Notes: generated from the sequence alone by a model not told the origin. A DNA stretch of 64,000 bases from Pseudomonas entomophila L48 (GCF_000026105.1 NC_008027.1:3486501-3550500), one strand, 5' to 3'. Positions 35,301 to 43,775 are shown, counted from the first letter of the stretch. Program-made: numbers and translations.

Positions 35301-36700
35301 ACCCGAAATTTGTCCAAGAAGTCGTGATTCACGAAATCCTATATGAACTAGACGCCCCTCATTCGGAGTCTGGCGGAAATCGCGTGCTGCAAAGGTTTCG
35401 CTGGGGTGGAGACTGGATGTATGAGGAACTTGCTGCTCCGCTACTCGCTCGGTTGGAGCAACCCGTTAGTCGCCTTGAATCTCTTCAACTCGCGCTCACC
35501 ATTGTTCAAGAGTCATCGGTCGATGATGACCTACTCGGCGCGCTTGCTAGCAGGCGTGCCTTGGAAAAGGACAATGAGGAGATCGCGCCGACCTGGTATG
35601 CAGTTTGGGTTGGTGCACAACCCAGTGTTGCCATACCAGCATTGGCAGCACATATAGACTCACTGGCATCTGATGAAGAGAAGGCGAAATTCGCAATGCT
35701 CTCCCTCATTGCTCTTGTAGGGAGCCGCACGGCCAGTCGTTGTAGGCAAAACTACAAAACTGTTGAGGATGCCAAGACGCTGTATCTGCTGATACACAGA
35801 TACGTTCGCATCGCAGACGACATTGATCGTACAGGTGGAGGAGTATATTCACCTGGTCTTCGTGATGATGCCCAGTATGCTCGTGAAGGGCTTCTCGCCA
35901 TCATTCGAGAGACACCTGGTAAAGCATCATTCCTAGCCCTTCAACAAATTGCAGAGTCTCACCCCGCTGAGAGCCTCCGACCGTGGAGCGCGTTCTATGC
36001 GAAGCAGAAAGCCACTGCTGACTCGCAAACACCACCCTGGAAGCCTGAAAAGGTCATCGAATTCCATAAAAATCTGGAAAGCACACCCTCTACACACCGT
36101 GAGCTGTGGAACCTAGCGGTTGATCGGCTTCTGGACTTGAAGCACGACCTAGAGGACGGCGACTCGAGCTATGCTGAGATACTCCTGAAGGCGAACCAAG
36201 AGACCTCGATCCGTAAATTCATCGGAAACTGGCTGAGAGACCATGCGGCAGGGCGTTACGTCGTTCCTCAGGAGGAGCAGCTAGCCGATGACAAGCGTCC
36301 TGATTACAGGATCCAGACCAGCGACTTATACGAGCCGGTACCTGTCGAACTGAAGCTTTCGCAAAACTGGAGTGGCCCTGAGCATTTCGAACGGCTCGAG
36401 AACCAGCTATGTGGTGATTACCTTCGAGACATCAATTCGAGCTGCGGCATTTTTTTACTGGTCAACCATGGCGGTCAAATCACTTGGGAGTCGCCGAAAA
36501 ATGGCCAGGTAAAATTCAATGATCTGGTCGTCGCCTTGCAGGAATACTGGTTGTCTATCTCTCCAAAGTTTCCTAACGTTGAGGACATTGAGATAATCGG
36601 CATCGACCTTACTAAGCGAGGAGGACAGGTTGCCATTAAAGCTATTGAAGCTAATCAAACGTTGACCAACTGCCCAGATGAGAAGTTAAACCGTGGCTGA
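32348..36700 (+). CDS. Large NTPase with helical middle and C-terminal PD-(D/E)xK-like nuclease; candidate defence protein
   Basis: A 1450-aa cytoplasmic protein. The N-terminal P-loop NTPase has Walker A LLSEAGSGKTAEI (residues 53-65), Walker B GWLLLDSVDEARL (113-125) and a sensor-like ILITGRSNAWR (151-161), arranged as in NACHT/STAND ATPases. Residues about 400-1250 are helix-rich with HEAT-like repeats and a charged coiled segment near 800-860. The C-terminus has RPDYRI, then VPVELKLS (E1334, K1336), then LENQLCGDYL (Q1353, Y1358), the order D...ExK...Q/Y of PD-(D/E)xK nucleases. The ATG has TGAGG 6 bases upstream. Base composition and codon use (AGA, AAA, TTA) are clearly less GC-rich than the neighbours, indicating recent transfer. 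It is a solitary gene. A sensor-plus-effector antiviral role is inference. Confidence 0.8.
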   Translation: MTRHSDAFIDLDRTFSKILIEDDVSDDVDLSGRRSTSGELHWPDLLSHSRVVLLSEAGSGKTAEIRNVTRQLRSEGKIAFFLRIENVISELEDSFEEGTFEEFESWLTSDTEGWLLLDSVDEARLSDPRDFEKAIRKLGKLITPIVAKANILITGRSNAWRASTDLAICERAFEFDANARQALPPTGSGVEGTVQTTASEAKRDASFFVVTLDDIHDEQIDCFLGAAGVQDVKAFRAAVERREAESLTTRPLDLLELVDFWHEHHRIGTRLELMKSSINRRLVERDQNRAEFRPIAPERLREGARLLAAATTLGQMAAICVPDGDANKKGILIRSVLTGWNDADAGALLSRPIFEPGIYGTVRFHHRTVREYLAAEWLHELIRGAASRVKIENLFFRTQYGLQVINPSMRSVLPWLALLDERICTRLEELAPEVFFEGGDPGQLPLNTRRNILRKACEQLAQPAHSLTITDYSAVQRFAHHDLTEDINELLVLYRSNDDIVWFLLRMVWHGEVVGALAEVKQFALNAQHKYTRLAAMKAILDLGTQQDIVDVRLALLAGDSEVNREWLAQLVDGLQLDSEWLPWLLQAIERTAKKERFSGGDTLAVKLSSLAADCPLDNLPAFIHGLSVLLEKPPLKEQGFSAISKRFRWLAEVAGLAALRLLQARAPYALNESVLAVLSKLAQVHFYDERDTRELGEKLREIVPTWPELDYKLFWYDVAVARQGRVHREPITQVWQLLGFQPFWSLNRENFSIACSEIVSLTDMQDRLMALSMAFNIYTQNDKPSSWVIRLRQATECNPELRTHLEALLNPPAREVQEWEIKKAEWEEKAVQRKAEEAERRRSWQEGLAAEVALINNPEAGVMTRSQAYLLEQMRDSSSSSNTWSSSNWSSLITEFGLSVAQAFRDGAISFWRGYRPTLPSEGAAPNSTPYQVIFGLTGLAIEAKEEPTLFAQMSAEDARNAARYGLLELNGFPEWLPRLFALHPKFVQEVVIHEILYELDAPHSESGGNRVLQRFRWGGDWMYEELAAPLLARLEQPVSRLESLQLALTIVQESSVDDDLLGALASRRALEKDNEEIAPTWYAVWVGAQPSVAIPALAAHIDSLASDEEKAKFAMLSLIALVGSRTASRCRQNYKTVEDAKTLYLLIHRYVRIADDIDRTGGGVYSPGLRDDAQYAREGLLAIIRETPGKASFLALQQIAESHPAESLRPWSAFYAKQKATADSQTPPWKPEKVIEFHKNLESTPSTHRELWNLAVDRLLDLKHDLEDGDSSYAEILLKANQETSIRKFIGNWLRDHAAGRYVVPQEEQLADDKRPDYRIQTSDLYEPVPVELKLSQNWSGPEHFERLENQLCGDYLRDINSSCGIFLLVNHGGQITWESPKNGQVKFNDLVVALQEYWLSISPKFPNVEDIEIIGIDLTKRGGQVAIKAIEANQTLTNCPDEKLNRG

Positions 36701-36705
36701 TCTGA

Positions 36706-36715
36706 TGGCAGGGGA
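36706..36715. repeat. Right 10-bp direct repeat flanking the accessory gene
   Basis: Second copy of TGGCAGGGGA, 5 bp after the stop of the NTPase-nuclease gene, in the same orientation as the copy at 32269-32278. Confidence 0.3.
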
Positions 36716-36718
36716 GCA

Positions 36719-37276
36719 TTAGAATGCGCCGCTCGACCCCACCGCATCGCGCCCCGCCACCACCCCAGGCAACCCAGCAACAAAAACCGCCACTTGCCGG
36801 GCACCACTCAGATGCACCACCGGTACCTGCCCCCCAATGGCCAACCGCAACGCCTCGATCCCCAACCGGCTGACCCGGTCGAAATGCCAGACGAACTTGA
36901 GAAATTCGAGAAAATCCTTGTTCGGCTTCTCATTGCACCCCTGCGGCAGATCAGGCCGCGCAGGCTTGAGCAACGAACGCTGGATGACCCGCCTCAGGCA
37001 AGTCAGCCGCGGCGTGTCCAGCCAGATCACCAGGTCGGCGTGAGGCAGACGCAGGTCAAAGGTACGCCGCGAATAATTGCCATCGGTGACCCAACTGCCA
37101 CCCGCAAGCGCCTGCACCACCCGCTCGCGAAACACCTCATCGTCCGCCTCCTCCCAGCCGGGCTCCCAGAACAACCGGTCCAGGTGCACCACCGGCAACC
37201 CCAGCCGCGCACCAATCGCCCTGGCCAAGGTCGACTTGCCGCTGCCCGCGTTGCCCAGAATCACGATCCGTTGCAT
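36719..37276 (-). CDS. P-loop NTPase, adenylate kinase-like (FlaR / topology-modulation type)
   Basis: A 185-aa protein with Walker A GNAGSGKST at residues 8-16 and the family pattern VVHLDRLFWEPGW, WVTDGNYSRRTFDLRLPHAD and VIWLDTPR followed by Arg-rich LRRVIQRSL. Relatives are annotated as topology-modulation (FlaR) or AAA kinases of unknown substrate. A GAAGGGG ribosome site precedes the ATG. It borders the accessory gene on its right and has typical host codon use. Confidence 0.85.
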   Translation of the reverse strand: MQRIVILGNAGSGKSTLARAIGARLGLPVVHLDRLFWEPGWEEADDEVFRERVVQALAGGSWVTDGNYSRRTFDLRLPHADLVIWLDTPRLTCLRRVIQRSLLKPARPDLPQGCNEKPNKDFLEFLKFVWHFDRVSRLGIEALRLAIGGQVPVVHLSGARQVAVFVAGLPGVVAGRDAVGSSGAF

Positions 37277-37388
37277 GAGCGCCCCTTCGCTGCGGCGTAT
37301 CCACCACGTTCAAACCCAGGACGAACGCCCCCCACGAGGCGCTCGGCGCTATACTCGGCGCCCTTCGTACCTGGATCGGGAAAAATCA

Positions 37389-37862
37389 ATGCGGCAAGTA
37401 CTGCTCATCGTAGACGTGCAATCCACCTTCAGCCCGTCCGAGCGACTGGTGGACGGCATTCGCCGGCTGTCGGCGACCATCCCCACCGTCGCCTCCGTCG
37501 AGCTGCACGACGAGCAGGTCACCCCGTTCCAGCGCCAGCTCGGCTGGCACCCGGCCGCCGAGGACGTGGCCCTGGTCGAGGCGGACAAGGTGTTCGTCAA
37601 GCACGGCTACGGGCAGACCGCCGAAACCCTCGCCTATATCAAGAGTTTGAACGTCGAGCGCGTGCTGGTGTGCGGCCTGCAGACCGAAACCTGCGTGCTG
37701 GCGGCCGGCTTCGCCCTGTTCGATGCCGGGCTCAACCCGACCCTGGTGACCGACCTCACCTCGGGCTCCTCGCTGGACCGCTCCGGGCAGCTGGGGATCG
37801 ACCTGTGGAAGCACCACTTCGGCCAGGTGACCACCGCCGCCGAAGTGCTCGCCGAGCTCTGA
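37389..37862 (+). CDS. Isochorismatase-family cysteine hydrolase
   Basis: A 157-aa protein with the family's catalytic triad: D9 in LIVDVQ, K71 in VFVKHGYG and C102 in GLQTETCVLAAG, with the cis-peptide-like turn before the Cys. Members include nicotinamidase, N-carbamoylsarcosine amidase and isochorismatase; the short length and lack of context leave the substrate unknown. It stands between divergent and convergent neighbours with no operon partner. Confidence 0.88.
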   Translation: MRQVLLIVDVQSTFSPSERLVDGIRRLSATIPTVASVELHDEQVTPFQRQLGWHPAAEDVALVEADKVFVKHGYGQTAETLAYIKSLNVERVLVCGLQTETCVLAAGFALFDAGLNPTLVTDLTSGSSLDRSGQLGIDLWKHHFGQVTTAAEVLAEL

Positions 37863-37869
37863 CCCCGCG

Positions 37870-39204
37870 CTACAGCTCGGTCGCCACTACGCGGCCCGTG
37901 CAAGCCGGCCCGGGCTCATCAATCTGCGCCATGCTCAAGCGCGCCGTCTCCTTGAGCATCAGCGAGCACACGGCGACAAGCAGCAGCGCCGCAGCGCCAT
38001 AGAGGGCCACCCCCAACGGGTTGTGGTCGGTGAGGATCAGGATCGCGGTGGCAATGCTCGACGCCGTGCCGCCGCCCAGCGCCGCGCCGACCTGGTAACT
38101 CGCCGAGATTCCCGAGTAACGCATGCTGCGCGGGAACTGCTCGCCGAGGAACGCCGGGATCGGCCCCTGGGTCGCCCCCATCAGCGCGCCGGTCAGGCCA
38201 TAGGCGAACAGCGCGATGCCGAAGCTGTGCAGGTCGACCAGGGCGAAGAAGGCGAACAGCCCCAGCGCCATCACCAAGGCGCCGAACACCATCACCGTAC
38301 GCCGCCCCAGGCGGTCGGACAGGTGCCCGAACAGCGGCGCCGACAGCACAATGGCCACCGACAGGGTCAGGTCGAACATCAACGCTTCGGTACTGCCGAA
38401 GCCGGCCTGGGTGGCATAGGTGAGGAAGAACGTGCTGCCGATGTAGGCGATGGTGCAGTAGCCGAAGGCGATCCCGGTGCACAGCAGCAACTGCCGTGGG
38501 CGCTGGCGCAGCGCCTCGGCCAGCGGCGCCCGTGCCGGTGCTTGCGCGGGTGTGGCGGCCGGCGCCTTGAGCCGGGCGTACAGGCCGATCAGCACCAGGG
38601 TGCCGCCCAGCCAGAACGGGATGCGCCAGGCGAAGTCCACCAGGTTGCCATCGGCCGCTGCGCTGACCAGGGCGAACACTGCCGCGCCGAGGATGCCGCC
38701 GACACCGATGCCCATGCTCGTGAAGCTGCCCCACAAGCCGCGCCGCCCCGGGGGCGCCGACTCGATGCCGAACAGCGCCGCCCCACCCCACTCGCCGCCA
38801 GCGGCGAAGCCCTGGACCAGGCGCAGCAGCACCAGCAGCACCGGGGCCGCCGCGCCGATGCTGGCATGGCTAGGCAGGCAGCCGATCAGGAAGGTGCTCA
38901 AGCCCATCAACAGCAGCGTGGCGACCAGCACCTTCTGCCGGCCGACGCGGTCACCGAAATGGCCGAACACCAAGCCCCCCAAGGGCCGGGCGAAGAACCC
39001 GGCACCGAAGGCACTGAACGCCACCAATGTAGCGGTCAGGTGATCGAGCCCGGGGAAGAACACCTGGGGGAAGACCAGCGCGGCGGCGGTGCCGTAGATG
39101 ATGAAGTCGTAGAACTCCAGCGCGGTGCCGAGGCCGGAGACACAGAAGGTCCGCAAGGCGGAGCGGGAAGACGCAGGGTGCGCATGCATTGTTATTGTTC
39201 TCAT
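37870..39204 (-). CDS. MFS transporter, metabolite:H+ symporter (MHS) family
   Basis: A roughly 444-aa, 12-helix transporter. MHS features are the start SGLGTALEFYDFIIYGTAAA, the motif FGHFGDRVGRQKVL after TM2 and GGEWGGAALFGIESAP in TM4-5. Starts at 39204 (MRTITMHAHP) or 39189 are both possible. It follows the C45 hydrolase gene by about 40 bp on the same strand, so it likely imports that enzyme's substrate or a product. Confidence 0.9.
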   Translation of the reverse strand: MRTITMHAHPASSRSALRTFCVSGLGTALEFYDFIIYGTAAALVFPQVFFPGLDHLTATLVAFSAFGAGFFARPLGGLVFGHFGDRVGRQKVLVATLLLMGLSTFLIGCLPSHASIGAAAPVLLVLLRLVQGFAAGGEWGGAALFGIESAPPGRRGLWGSFTSMGIGVGGILGAAVFALVSAAADGNLVDFAWRIPFWLGGTLVLIGLYARLKAPAATPAQAPARAPLAEALRQRPRQLLLCTGIAFGYCTIAYIGSTFFLTYATQAGFGSTEALMFDLTLSVAIVLSAPLFGHLSDRLGRRTVMVFGALVMALGLFAFFALVDLHSFGIALFAYGLTGALMGATQGPIPAFLGEQFPRSMRYSGISASYQVGAALGGGTASSIATAILILTDHNPLGVALYGAAALLLVAVCSLMLKETARLSMAQIDEPGPACTGRVVATEL

Positions 39205-39243
39205 CGTGCTGGGCCGTGCCGGTAGGCACGGCACCGGAAGGTC

Positions 39244-40314
39244 TCAGAAGCGCTGGAAGCCGGCCTTGGCCAGTTGCAGCGGCGTGCCGGCCACATAGTC
39301 GAGCGCGCACTGTTCGGTATCGATGCCCACGCTGAGCAAGGTTTCCCAGCGCTCGGTGTCAGGCAGTGCCAGGTCCGGGTGGAAGCAGATCGGCGCGGCG
39401 TCGCCGGCCGCGCCGCACATTGCTTCGGCCCGGGCGCGCAAGTCGGCGCTGCCCATCTGGCCAATCACCTGGCGCAGGTGGGCCAGGCGGCCTTCGGTGT
39501 CGGCACGGTCGGCAACCTGCTCGCCTTCGCTCAGTTGCGGGTCGAGGAAATGGTTGGTGTGCAGCAGCCAGCCATCCTCGCGCGGCAGCACCAGCGCGGT
39601 GCGCTCGGGGCTGAGTTCGATGCTCACGGCGCGGGGGCTTTTGTCCTCGCGGGAAAACACGGTGAGCACGGTGGACGCGCTGACCCGTGCCGAGCGCGCC
39701 AGCTCGATGGCCTCGTCGACGCTAGTGGCCTCTTCCAGCAGGCGCCGGGCGATGGCATGCACCGGCACGCCGCCGTGGGCGTTGTCGCTGGCGTGGTGGA
39801 GGATATTGAAATGCAGGCCCAGGCCCGCACTGTTGACCCCGAGCTTGGCCAGCATGCCGAACTCGCAGAACAGCTTGACCCGCAGGCCGCGCTCGGTATC
39901 CAGCGCCAGCATCAGGCCGTGGGGGCAGAGGCTGTCGTGCCAGTCCCAGGTCTGCAGGGTCTGCGGCGCACGCGGACCGCGTGGGGCGTGCACGGTGGTC
40001 GAGCATTCGCTGTGGCGGGTACGTGCCGCCAATACCTCGGTGCGCGCGTTCAGGCTCGCCAACTGCCACAGGGGCAGTCCGGCACCGGTGGCCATGCCGG
40101 CGATTTCAGCGGCCAGCGCCGGGCTCCAGGCCTCCAATGCGGCCTGGCTGTTCTCACCGATGCGCTGGGCCTCCTGTGGCGCTATGCCGACACGCGGGAA
40201 GAACTCCAGGTACAGCTGGGTGGTGTGGCGGATCTGCTCGGCGAAGGCTTCGCCGATCTGGCGACCGCGTGCCGAAGGGTCACGGATATCGCTGACGAAC
40301 GTGTGGATCTTCAC
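39244..40314 (-). CDS. C45-family autoproteolytic acyltransferase/hydrolase
   Basis: A 356-aa Ntn-hydrolase of the acyl-CoA:6-aminopenicillanic-acid acyltransferase type. Self-cleavage is expected before C104 in RHSECSTT, making Cys the N-terminal nucleophile. Later family segments are WDWHDSLCPHG and FCEFGMLAKLGVNSAGLGL. Real substrates of bacterial relatives are mostly unknown (N-acyl amino acids or amides). It is probably co-transcribed with the MHS transporter downstream; a LysR gene lies 100 bp upstream on the same strand. Confidence 0.85.
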   Translation of the reverse strand: MKIHTFVSDIRDPSARGRQIGEAFAEQIRHTTQLYLEFFPRVGIAPQEAQRIGENSQAALEAWSPALAAEIAGMATGAGLPLWQLASLNARTEVLAARTRHSECSTTVHAPRGPRAPQTLQTWDWHDSLCPHGLMLALDTERGLRVKLFCEFGMLAKLGVNSAGLGLHFNILHHASDNAHGGVPVHAIARRLLEEATSVDEAIELARSARVSASTVLTVFSREDKSPRAVSIELSPERTALVLPREDGWLLHTNHFLDPQLSEGEQVADRADTEGRLAHLRQVIGQMGSADLRARAEAMCGAAGDAAPICFHPDLALPDTERWETLLSVGIDTEQCALDYVAGTPLQLAKAGFQRF

Positions 40315-40413
40315 GACGGGGAAACTCCTGTGGGAACAGCGCCAGCCTAGCGGCGTGCCCCCTCCCCGATCATCGCCCCGCCCCGCACAACTTTTGTGCC
40401 TGGGTGGAAAAAA

Positions 40414-41331
40414 TCAGCCGCGCAATCCCTGCGTCTTCAAGTGCGCGTGCAACAGGGCGATGAAGGCCTGCACCTTGCGCGTGTTGCGCCGATGCGGCAG
40501 GTACAGCACATGCACCCAGGGGCCGAAGGCGCTGAGGGAGCGCCAGTAGTCGGGCATCACCTCCACCAGCTCGCCACGCGCCAGGTATGGCGCCGCGCTC
40601 CAGGTAGGCACGAACTGCAGGCCCTGGCCGTCGAGCAGGCAGGCCAGCAGGAAATCGAAGCTGTCGCTCACCAGCTTCGGCGTGGGCTGTCGTACCCGCA
40701 GTGTCTGGCCTTCGTGCTCGATCCACCAGAAGCTGCGGTTGAGCAGCGGGTGACGCAGCAACAGCCAGTCGTGCTGGGCGTAGTTTTCCAGGGTGATGGC
40801 GCTGCCCCGGCGGGCCAGGTAGCCGGGGCTGGCGCAGAGGATCACGCGGTTCTCGATCAGCGGCTGGGCGATCAGTTCGGGCTGGTCGGTGGGGCCGTCG
40901 CGCAGCGACAGGTCGTAGCCGCCGTCGATCAGGTCGTCGTTGGCGTCGTTGAGGTTCACCTCCAGGCGCACCTGCGGGTGTTCGTTCATGAACCGGCAGC
41001 ACACCTGGTTGAGGAATGCCGGGCCGAACGACGGTGGCGCGGTGATGCGCAGGGTGCCGCGCAGTTCGTGTTGCAGTTGCTCCACTTCCTCGGTGACCCG
41101 CTGCAGGTGCATCAGCGCCTGGCGCGCGCCTTCGAGGTACAGCGTGCCGGCCTCGGTCAGGGCCATGCGCCGGGTGGTGCGCTCGAACAGGCGCACGCCG
41201 AGCTCGCTTTCCAGGTGGGCGACGGCCTTGGTGATGGCCGAGGGGGTCTTGCCCAGTTGCTCGGCGGCGCGGCTGAAGCTGCGGTGTTCGGCGGCGGCGA
41301 CGAAGAGGGTCAGGGCCGTCATTTTGTCCAT
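40414..41331 (-). CDS. LysR-family transcriptional regulator
   Basis: A 305-aa protein starting MDKMTALTLFVAAAEHRSFS, with the LTTR HTH ending TPSAITKAVAHLESEL and a CrgA-like effector domain. The ATG at 41331 is chosen over upstream in-frame starts because AGGAAA sits just before it and LysR proteins begin here; the upstream extension reads through a REP. It may control the C45/MHS pair downstream. Confidence 0.9.
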   Translation of the reverse strand: MDKMTALTLFVAAAEHRSFSRAAEQLGKTPSAITKAVAHLESELGVRLFERTTRRMALTEAGTLYLEGARQALMHLQRVTEEVEQLQHELRGTLRITAPPSFGPAFLNQVCCRFMNEHPQVRLEVNLNDANDDLIDGGYDLSLRDGPTDQPELIAQPLIENRVILCASPGYLARRGSAITLENYAQHDWLLLRHPLLNRSFWWIEHEGQTLRVRQPTPKLVSDSFDFLLACLLDGQGLQFVPTWSAAPYLARGELVEVMPDYWRSLSAFGPWVHVLYLPHRRNTRKVQAFIALLHAHLKTQGLRG

Positions 41332-41464
41332 GGTTGTTTCCTGTTCTGCACGCGTGGGGCGCGGGGCAGTATCCATGGGGAGATGGATGGACGGCAATTT
41401 TTGGATTTGGCGTGATTCCTGTGGCAACAGCTGTCTTGCAAGAGGCTCAGGATTTAAACCGCCC

Positions 41465-41585
41465 CTTGTGGGAGCGGCCTTGTGTCGCGAAAGGGCTGCA
41501 TGGCAGCCCCAGGATTTGAGCCTTGGCGCAAAGAATGCCGGGGCCGCTTTGCGGCCCTTTCGCGACACAAGGCCGCTCCCACAGG
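41465..41585. repeat. REP pair, family C
   Basis: Inverted units of TGGGAGCGGCCTTGTGTCGC with GGGCTGCATGGCAGCCC and GGGGCCGCTTTGCGGCCC hairpins. Occupies most of the 358-bp gap between the LysR gene and the amidohydrolase. Confidence 0.9.
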
Positions 41586-41689
41586 GATTGTTTCCCGTAC
41601 GGGAAAAAAGTTGTGCCTGTTCACTCGTTTAACGCCTGCACCCACCTGGCTAGCCTGCCCCTTCATCACAAGTAAGCACGAGGCAGCCA

Positions 41690-43411
41690 ATGAAGCAGCT
41701 CCTGAAGATAGCCCTCGGCGCCGGCCTGGCCTGCACCGCCTTGCCCGGCCTGGCGGCGGTGGACCTGATCCTGCACAACGCCAAGGTCTACACCGCCGAG
41801 CCCGGCCAGCCGCTGCAGCAGGCAGTGGCGGTGGACGGCGAGACGATCGTCGCGGTGGGCAGCGACACGGCCGTGCTGCGCCTGAAGACCACGGGCACCC
41901 AGGTCATAGACCTCGGCGGCAAGGTGCTGATGCCTGGCCTGCTCGACTCCCATTCCCACGCCATCAAGGGCGGCCTGCAACTGGCACTGGCCGACCTGGC
42001 CGGCGTGCAGGTACCGCTCGACGAACTGGAACAGCGCCTGCGCCAATGGCGCGACGACGGCAAGGCCCGGCGTGGCGAGTTCCTCAGCATCGGCGGCCTG
42101 CCCCCCACCTACTGGGACGACATCGCCGCCCTGGAGCAACGCTTCAACCACGGCGAGTGGGCCAACCAACCGATCCTGTTCGCCGCCAACGACATGCACA
42201 CCGGCTGGGCCAACCGGGCCATGCTCGCCCGCGCCGGGATCGACGCCAGCACCCTCGCCGCGCTGCCGGCCGAAGCCCGCAACACCATCGGCCGGCACCC
42301 GGACGGCAGCCCCAACGGTTTCCTGGTCGATGCCAGCCTGTACCCGGTCACCGACCTGCTGCCGGCCCTCACCCACGACACCCTGATGTCGGCCGGGCGC
42401 CTGGCCCTGGACCGCTACAAGCAGCTCGGCGTCACCGGCTGGATGGACCCGCTGGCCAACGAACTGCCGGGCGCCGACGTGCACAACGACTCCCTGGGCG
42501 TACTGCCGGTGTACAAGGCGCTTGCGGATAATGGCGAGCTGACCGCCCATGTCGCGGCTTTGCTGATGGCCGATTCCAAGGCCGGCCCGGCCGACCTCGA
42601 CCAGCTGGACAAGGTGCGCCAGCAGTTCATCGGGGTACGCAACCTCACCCTGCCTGGTATCAAGGTGTTCGCCGACGGCGTCGCGGAGATGCCGGCACAA
42701 AGCGCGGCCATGCTCGAGCCTTACAAGAACTCCGGGCAACGCGGCGAGTTGCTGCTCGACCCCGCACGCTTCGGCGCACTGGTCAGCGCCGCCGACGCCC
42801 GAGGCTGGCTGGTGCATGTGCATGCCATCGGCGACCGCGCCGTGCGCGTGGCCCTCGACGGCGTGGCCCAGGCCCGCCGCGAGCGCAGCAGCGGCATCCC
42901 CCACTCCATCACCCACCTGCAGATGGTCAACCCCAAGGAGTACCCACGCTTCAGGCAGCTCGACGTGATCGCCTCGATGCAGCTGTACTGGGCCAGCGCC
43001 GACGCGGCCAACCTCGAACTGGTCAAGCCGTATGTGAACGCCATGGCCTTCCTGCACACCTTCCCGGCCCGTTCGCTGCTCAAGCAAGGCGCCACCATCG
43101 CCGGCGCCAGCGACTGGCCGATCAGCACCCCCGACCCGTGGCAGGCGATCTACCAGGCCATCAGCCGCAAGGGCCCGAAGGGTGTGCTCAATGCCGACGA
43201 AGCCCTCGACCGCCAGGCCATGTTCCAGGCCTACACCCTCAATGCCGCCCGGGCCATGCGCCTGGAACGGCTGGTCGGCTCGCTCGCGGCGGGCAAGCAG
43301 GCCGACATGATCGTGCTCGACCGCGATGTGCTGACGGTCGAGCCCGAAGTGTTGCGCGACACCCAGGTGCTGCAAACCTGGTTCGCCGGAAAACGGATCT
43401 ACGCGCGTTGA
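41690..43411 (+). CDS. Secreted amidohydrolase, YtcJ-like (amidohydrolase_3)
   Basis: A 573-aa protein with signal peptide (MKQLLKIALGAGLACTALPG, cleavage near AAV). The amidohydrolase core includes GLLDSHSHAIKGG (metal HxH), a His in GWLVHVHAIGDRAVR, HSITHLQMV and the Asp in GASDWPISTPDP. YtcJ-type enzymes are metal-dependent hydrolases of unclear substrate (amides, formamides or imides); the periplasmic location suggests scavenging. A 15-bp hairpin ends the gene. Confidence 0.88.
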   Translation: MKQLLKIALGAGLACTALPGLAAVDLILHNAKVYTAEPGQPLQQAVAVDGETIVAVGSDTAVLRLKTTGTQVIDLGGKVLMPGLLDSHSHAIKGGLQLALADLAGVQVPLDELEQRLRQWRDDGKARRGEFLSIGGLPPTYWDDIAALEQRFNHGEWANQPILFAANDMHTGWANRAMLARAGIDASTLAALPAEARNTIGRHPDGSPNGFLVDASLYPVTDLLPALTHDTLMSAGRLALDRYKQLGVTGWMDPLANELPGADVHNDSLGVLPVYKALADNGELTAHVAALLMADSKAGPADLDQLDKVRQQFIGVRNLTLPGIKVFADGVAEMPAQSAAMLEPYKNSGQRGELLLDPARFGALVSAADARGWLVHVHAIGDRAVRVALDGVAQARRERSSGIPHSITHLQMVNPKEYPRFRQLDVIASMQLYWASADAANLELVKPYVNAMAFLHTFPARSLLKQGATIAGASDWPISTPDPWQAIYQAISRKGPKGVLNADEALDRQAMFQAYTLNAARAMRLERLVGSLAAGKQADMIVLDRDVLTVEPEVLRDTQVLQTWFAGKRIYAR

Positions 43412-43445
43412 GTGCAGGCGCCGCCCGCGAGGGCGGCGCCTGCAC
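43412..43445. terminator. Strong bidirectional hairpin terminator
   Basis: A perfect 15-bp stem (43412-43426 with 43431-43445) closing a GCGA tetraloop, located exactly between the stops of two convergent genes. It lacks a T-run, so it acts as a barrier or a weak intrinsic terminator. Confidence 0.7.
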
Positions 43446-43449
43446 AGGG

Positions 43450-43680
43450 TCACACTTCCTTGAAGGTGGCAGCCGCGCCACCCACACCGCCACCCAAGGT
43501 GAGGCACTCGACGGAAATCTGCGGGCGATTACCGTCTCGCAAGGTGTAGCGGTCGCCGACGACGAGGGTCTGCCCTGGCGAATTCACACAGTTGGGTACC
43601 GCATAGTTCTGGTTACCGCCCGTGTAGGCACCACCAGTTGCAACCACTTTGTTCAGCGAGGCGCTATAGACATCGGTCAT
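43450..43680 (-). CDS. Small uncharacterised protein (76 aa) of the 43-46 kb cluster
   Basis: Starts MTDVYSASLNKVVATGGAYT with GGAAGGAAA upstream; there is no signal peptide. It is Gly/Thr/Val-rich, beta-type, with two Cys (VPNCVNS, VECLTLG). No family recognised. It is the last of three minus-strand genes behind the winged-helix regulator. Copy 1 of the 18-bp motif lies 96 bp upstream, so it may have its own promoter. Confidence 0.65.
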   Translation of the reverse strand: MTDVYSASLNKVVATGGAYTGGNQNYAVPNCVNSPGQTLVVGDRYTLRDGNRPQISVECLTLGGGVGGAAATFKEV

Positions 43681-43775
43681 GTTGGTTTCCTTCCCTGTTT
43701 CATTGATGAATGCGGGTAGCGGTGCAGCCTGTACCGCTACCCACGCCCTGACAGTAATGGGCCCGCCCCACCGGG

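Noticed and set aside
32348..36700. Assignment of the large NTPase as a known Avs (AVAST) protein
   Set aside because: In Avs proteins the nuclease effector is N-terminal and TPR-like sensor C-terminal; here the nuclease-like motifs are at the C-terminus, so only a general NACHT/STAND-like label is justified.
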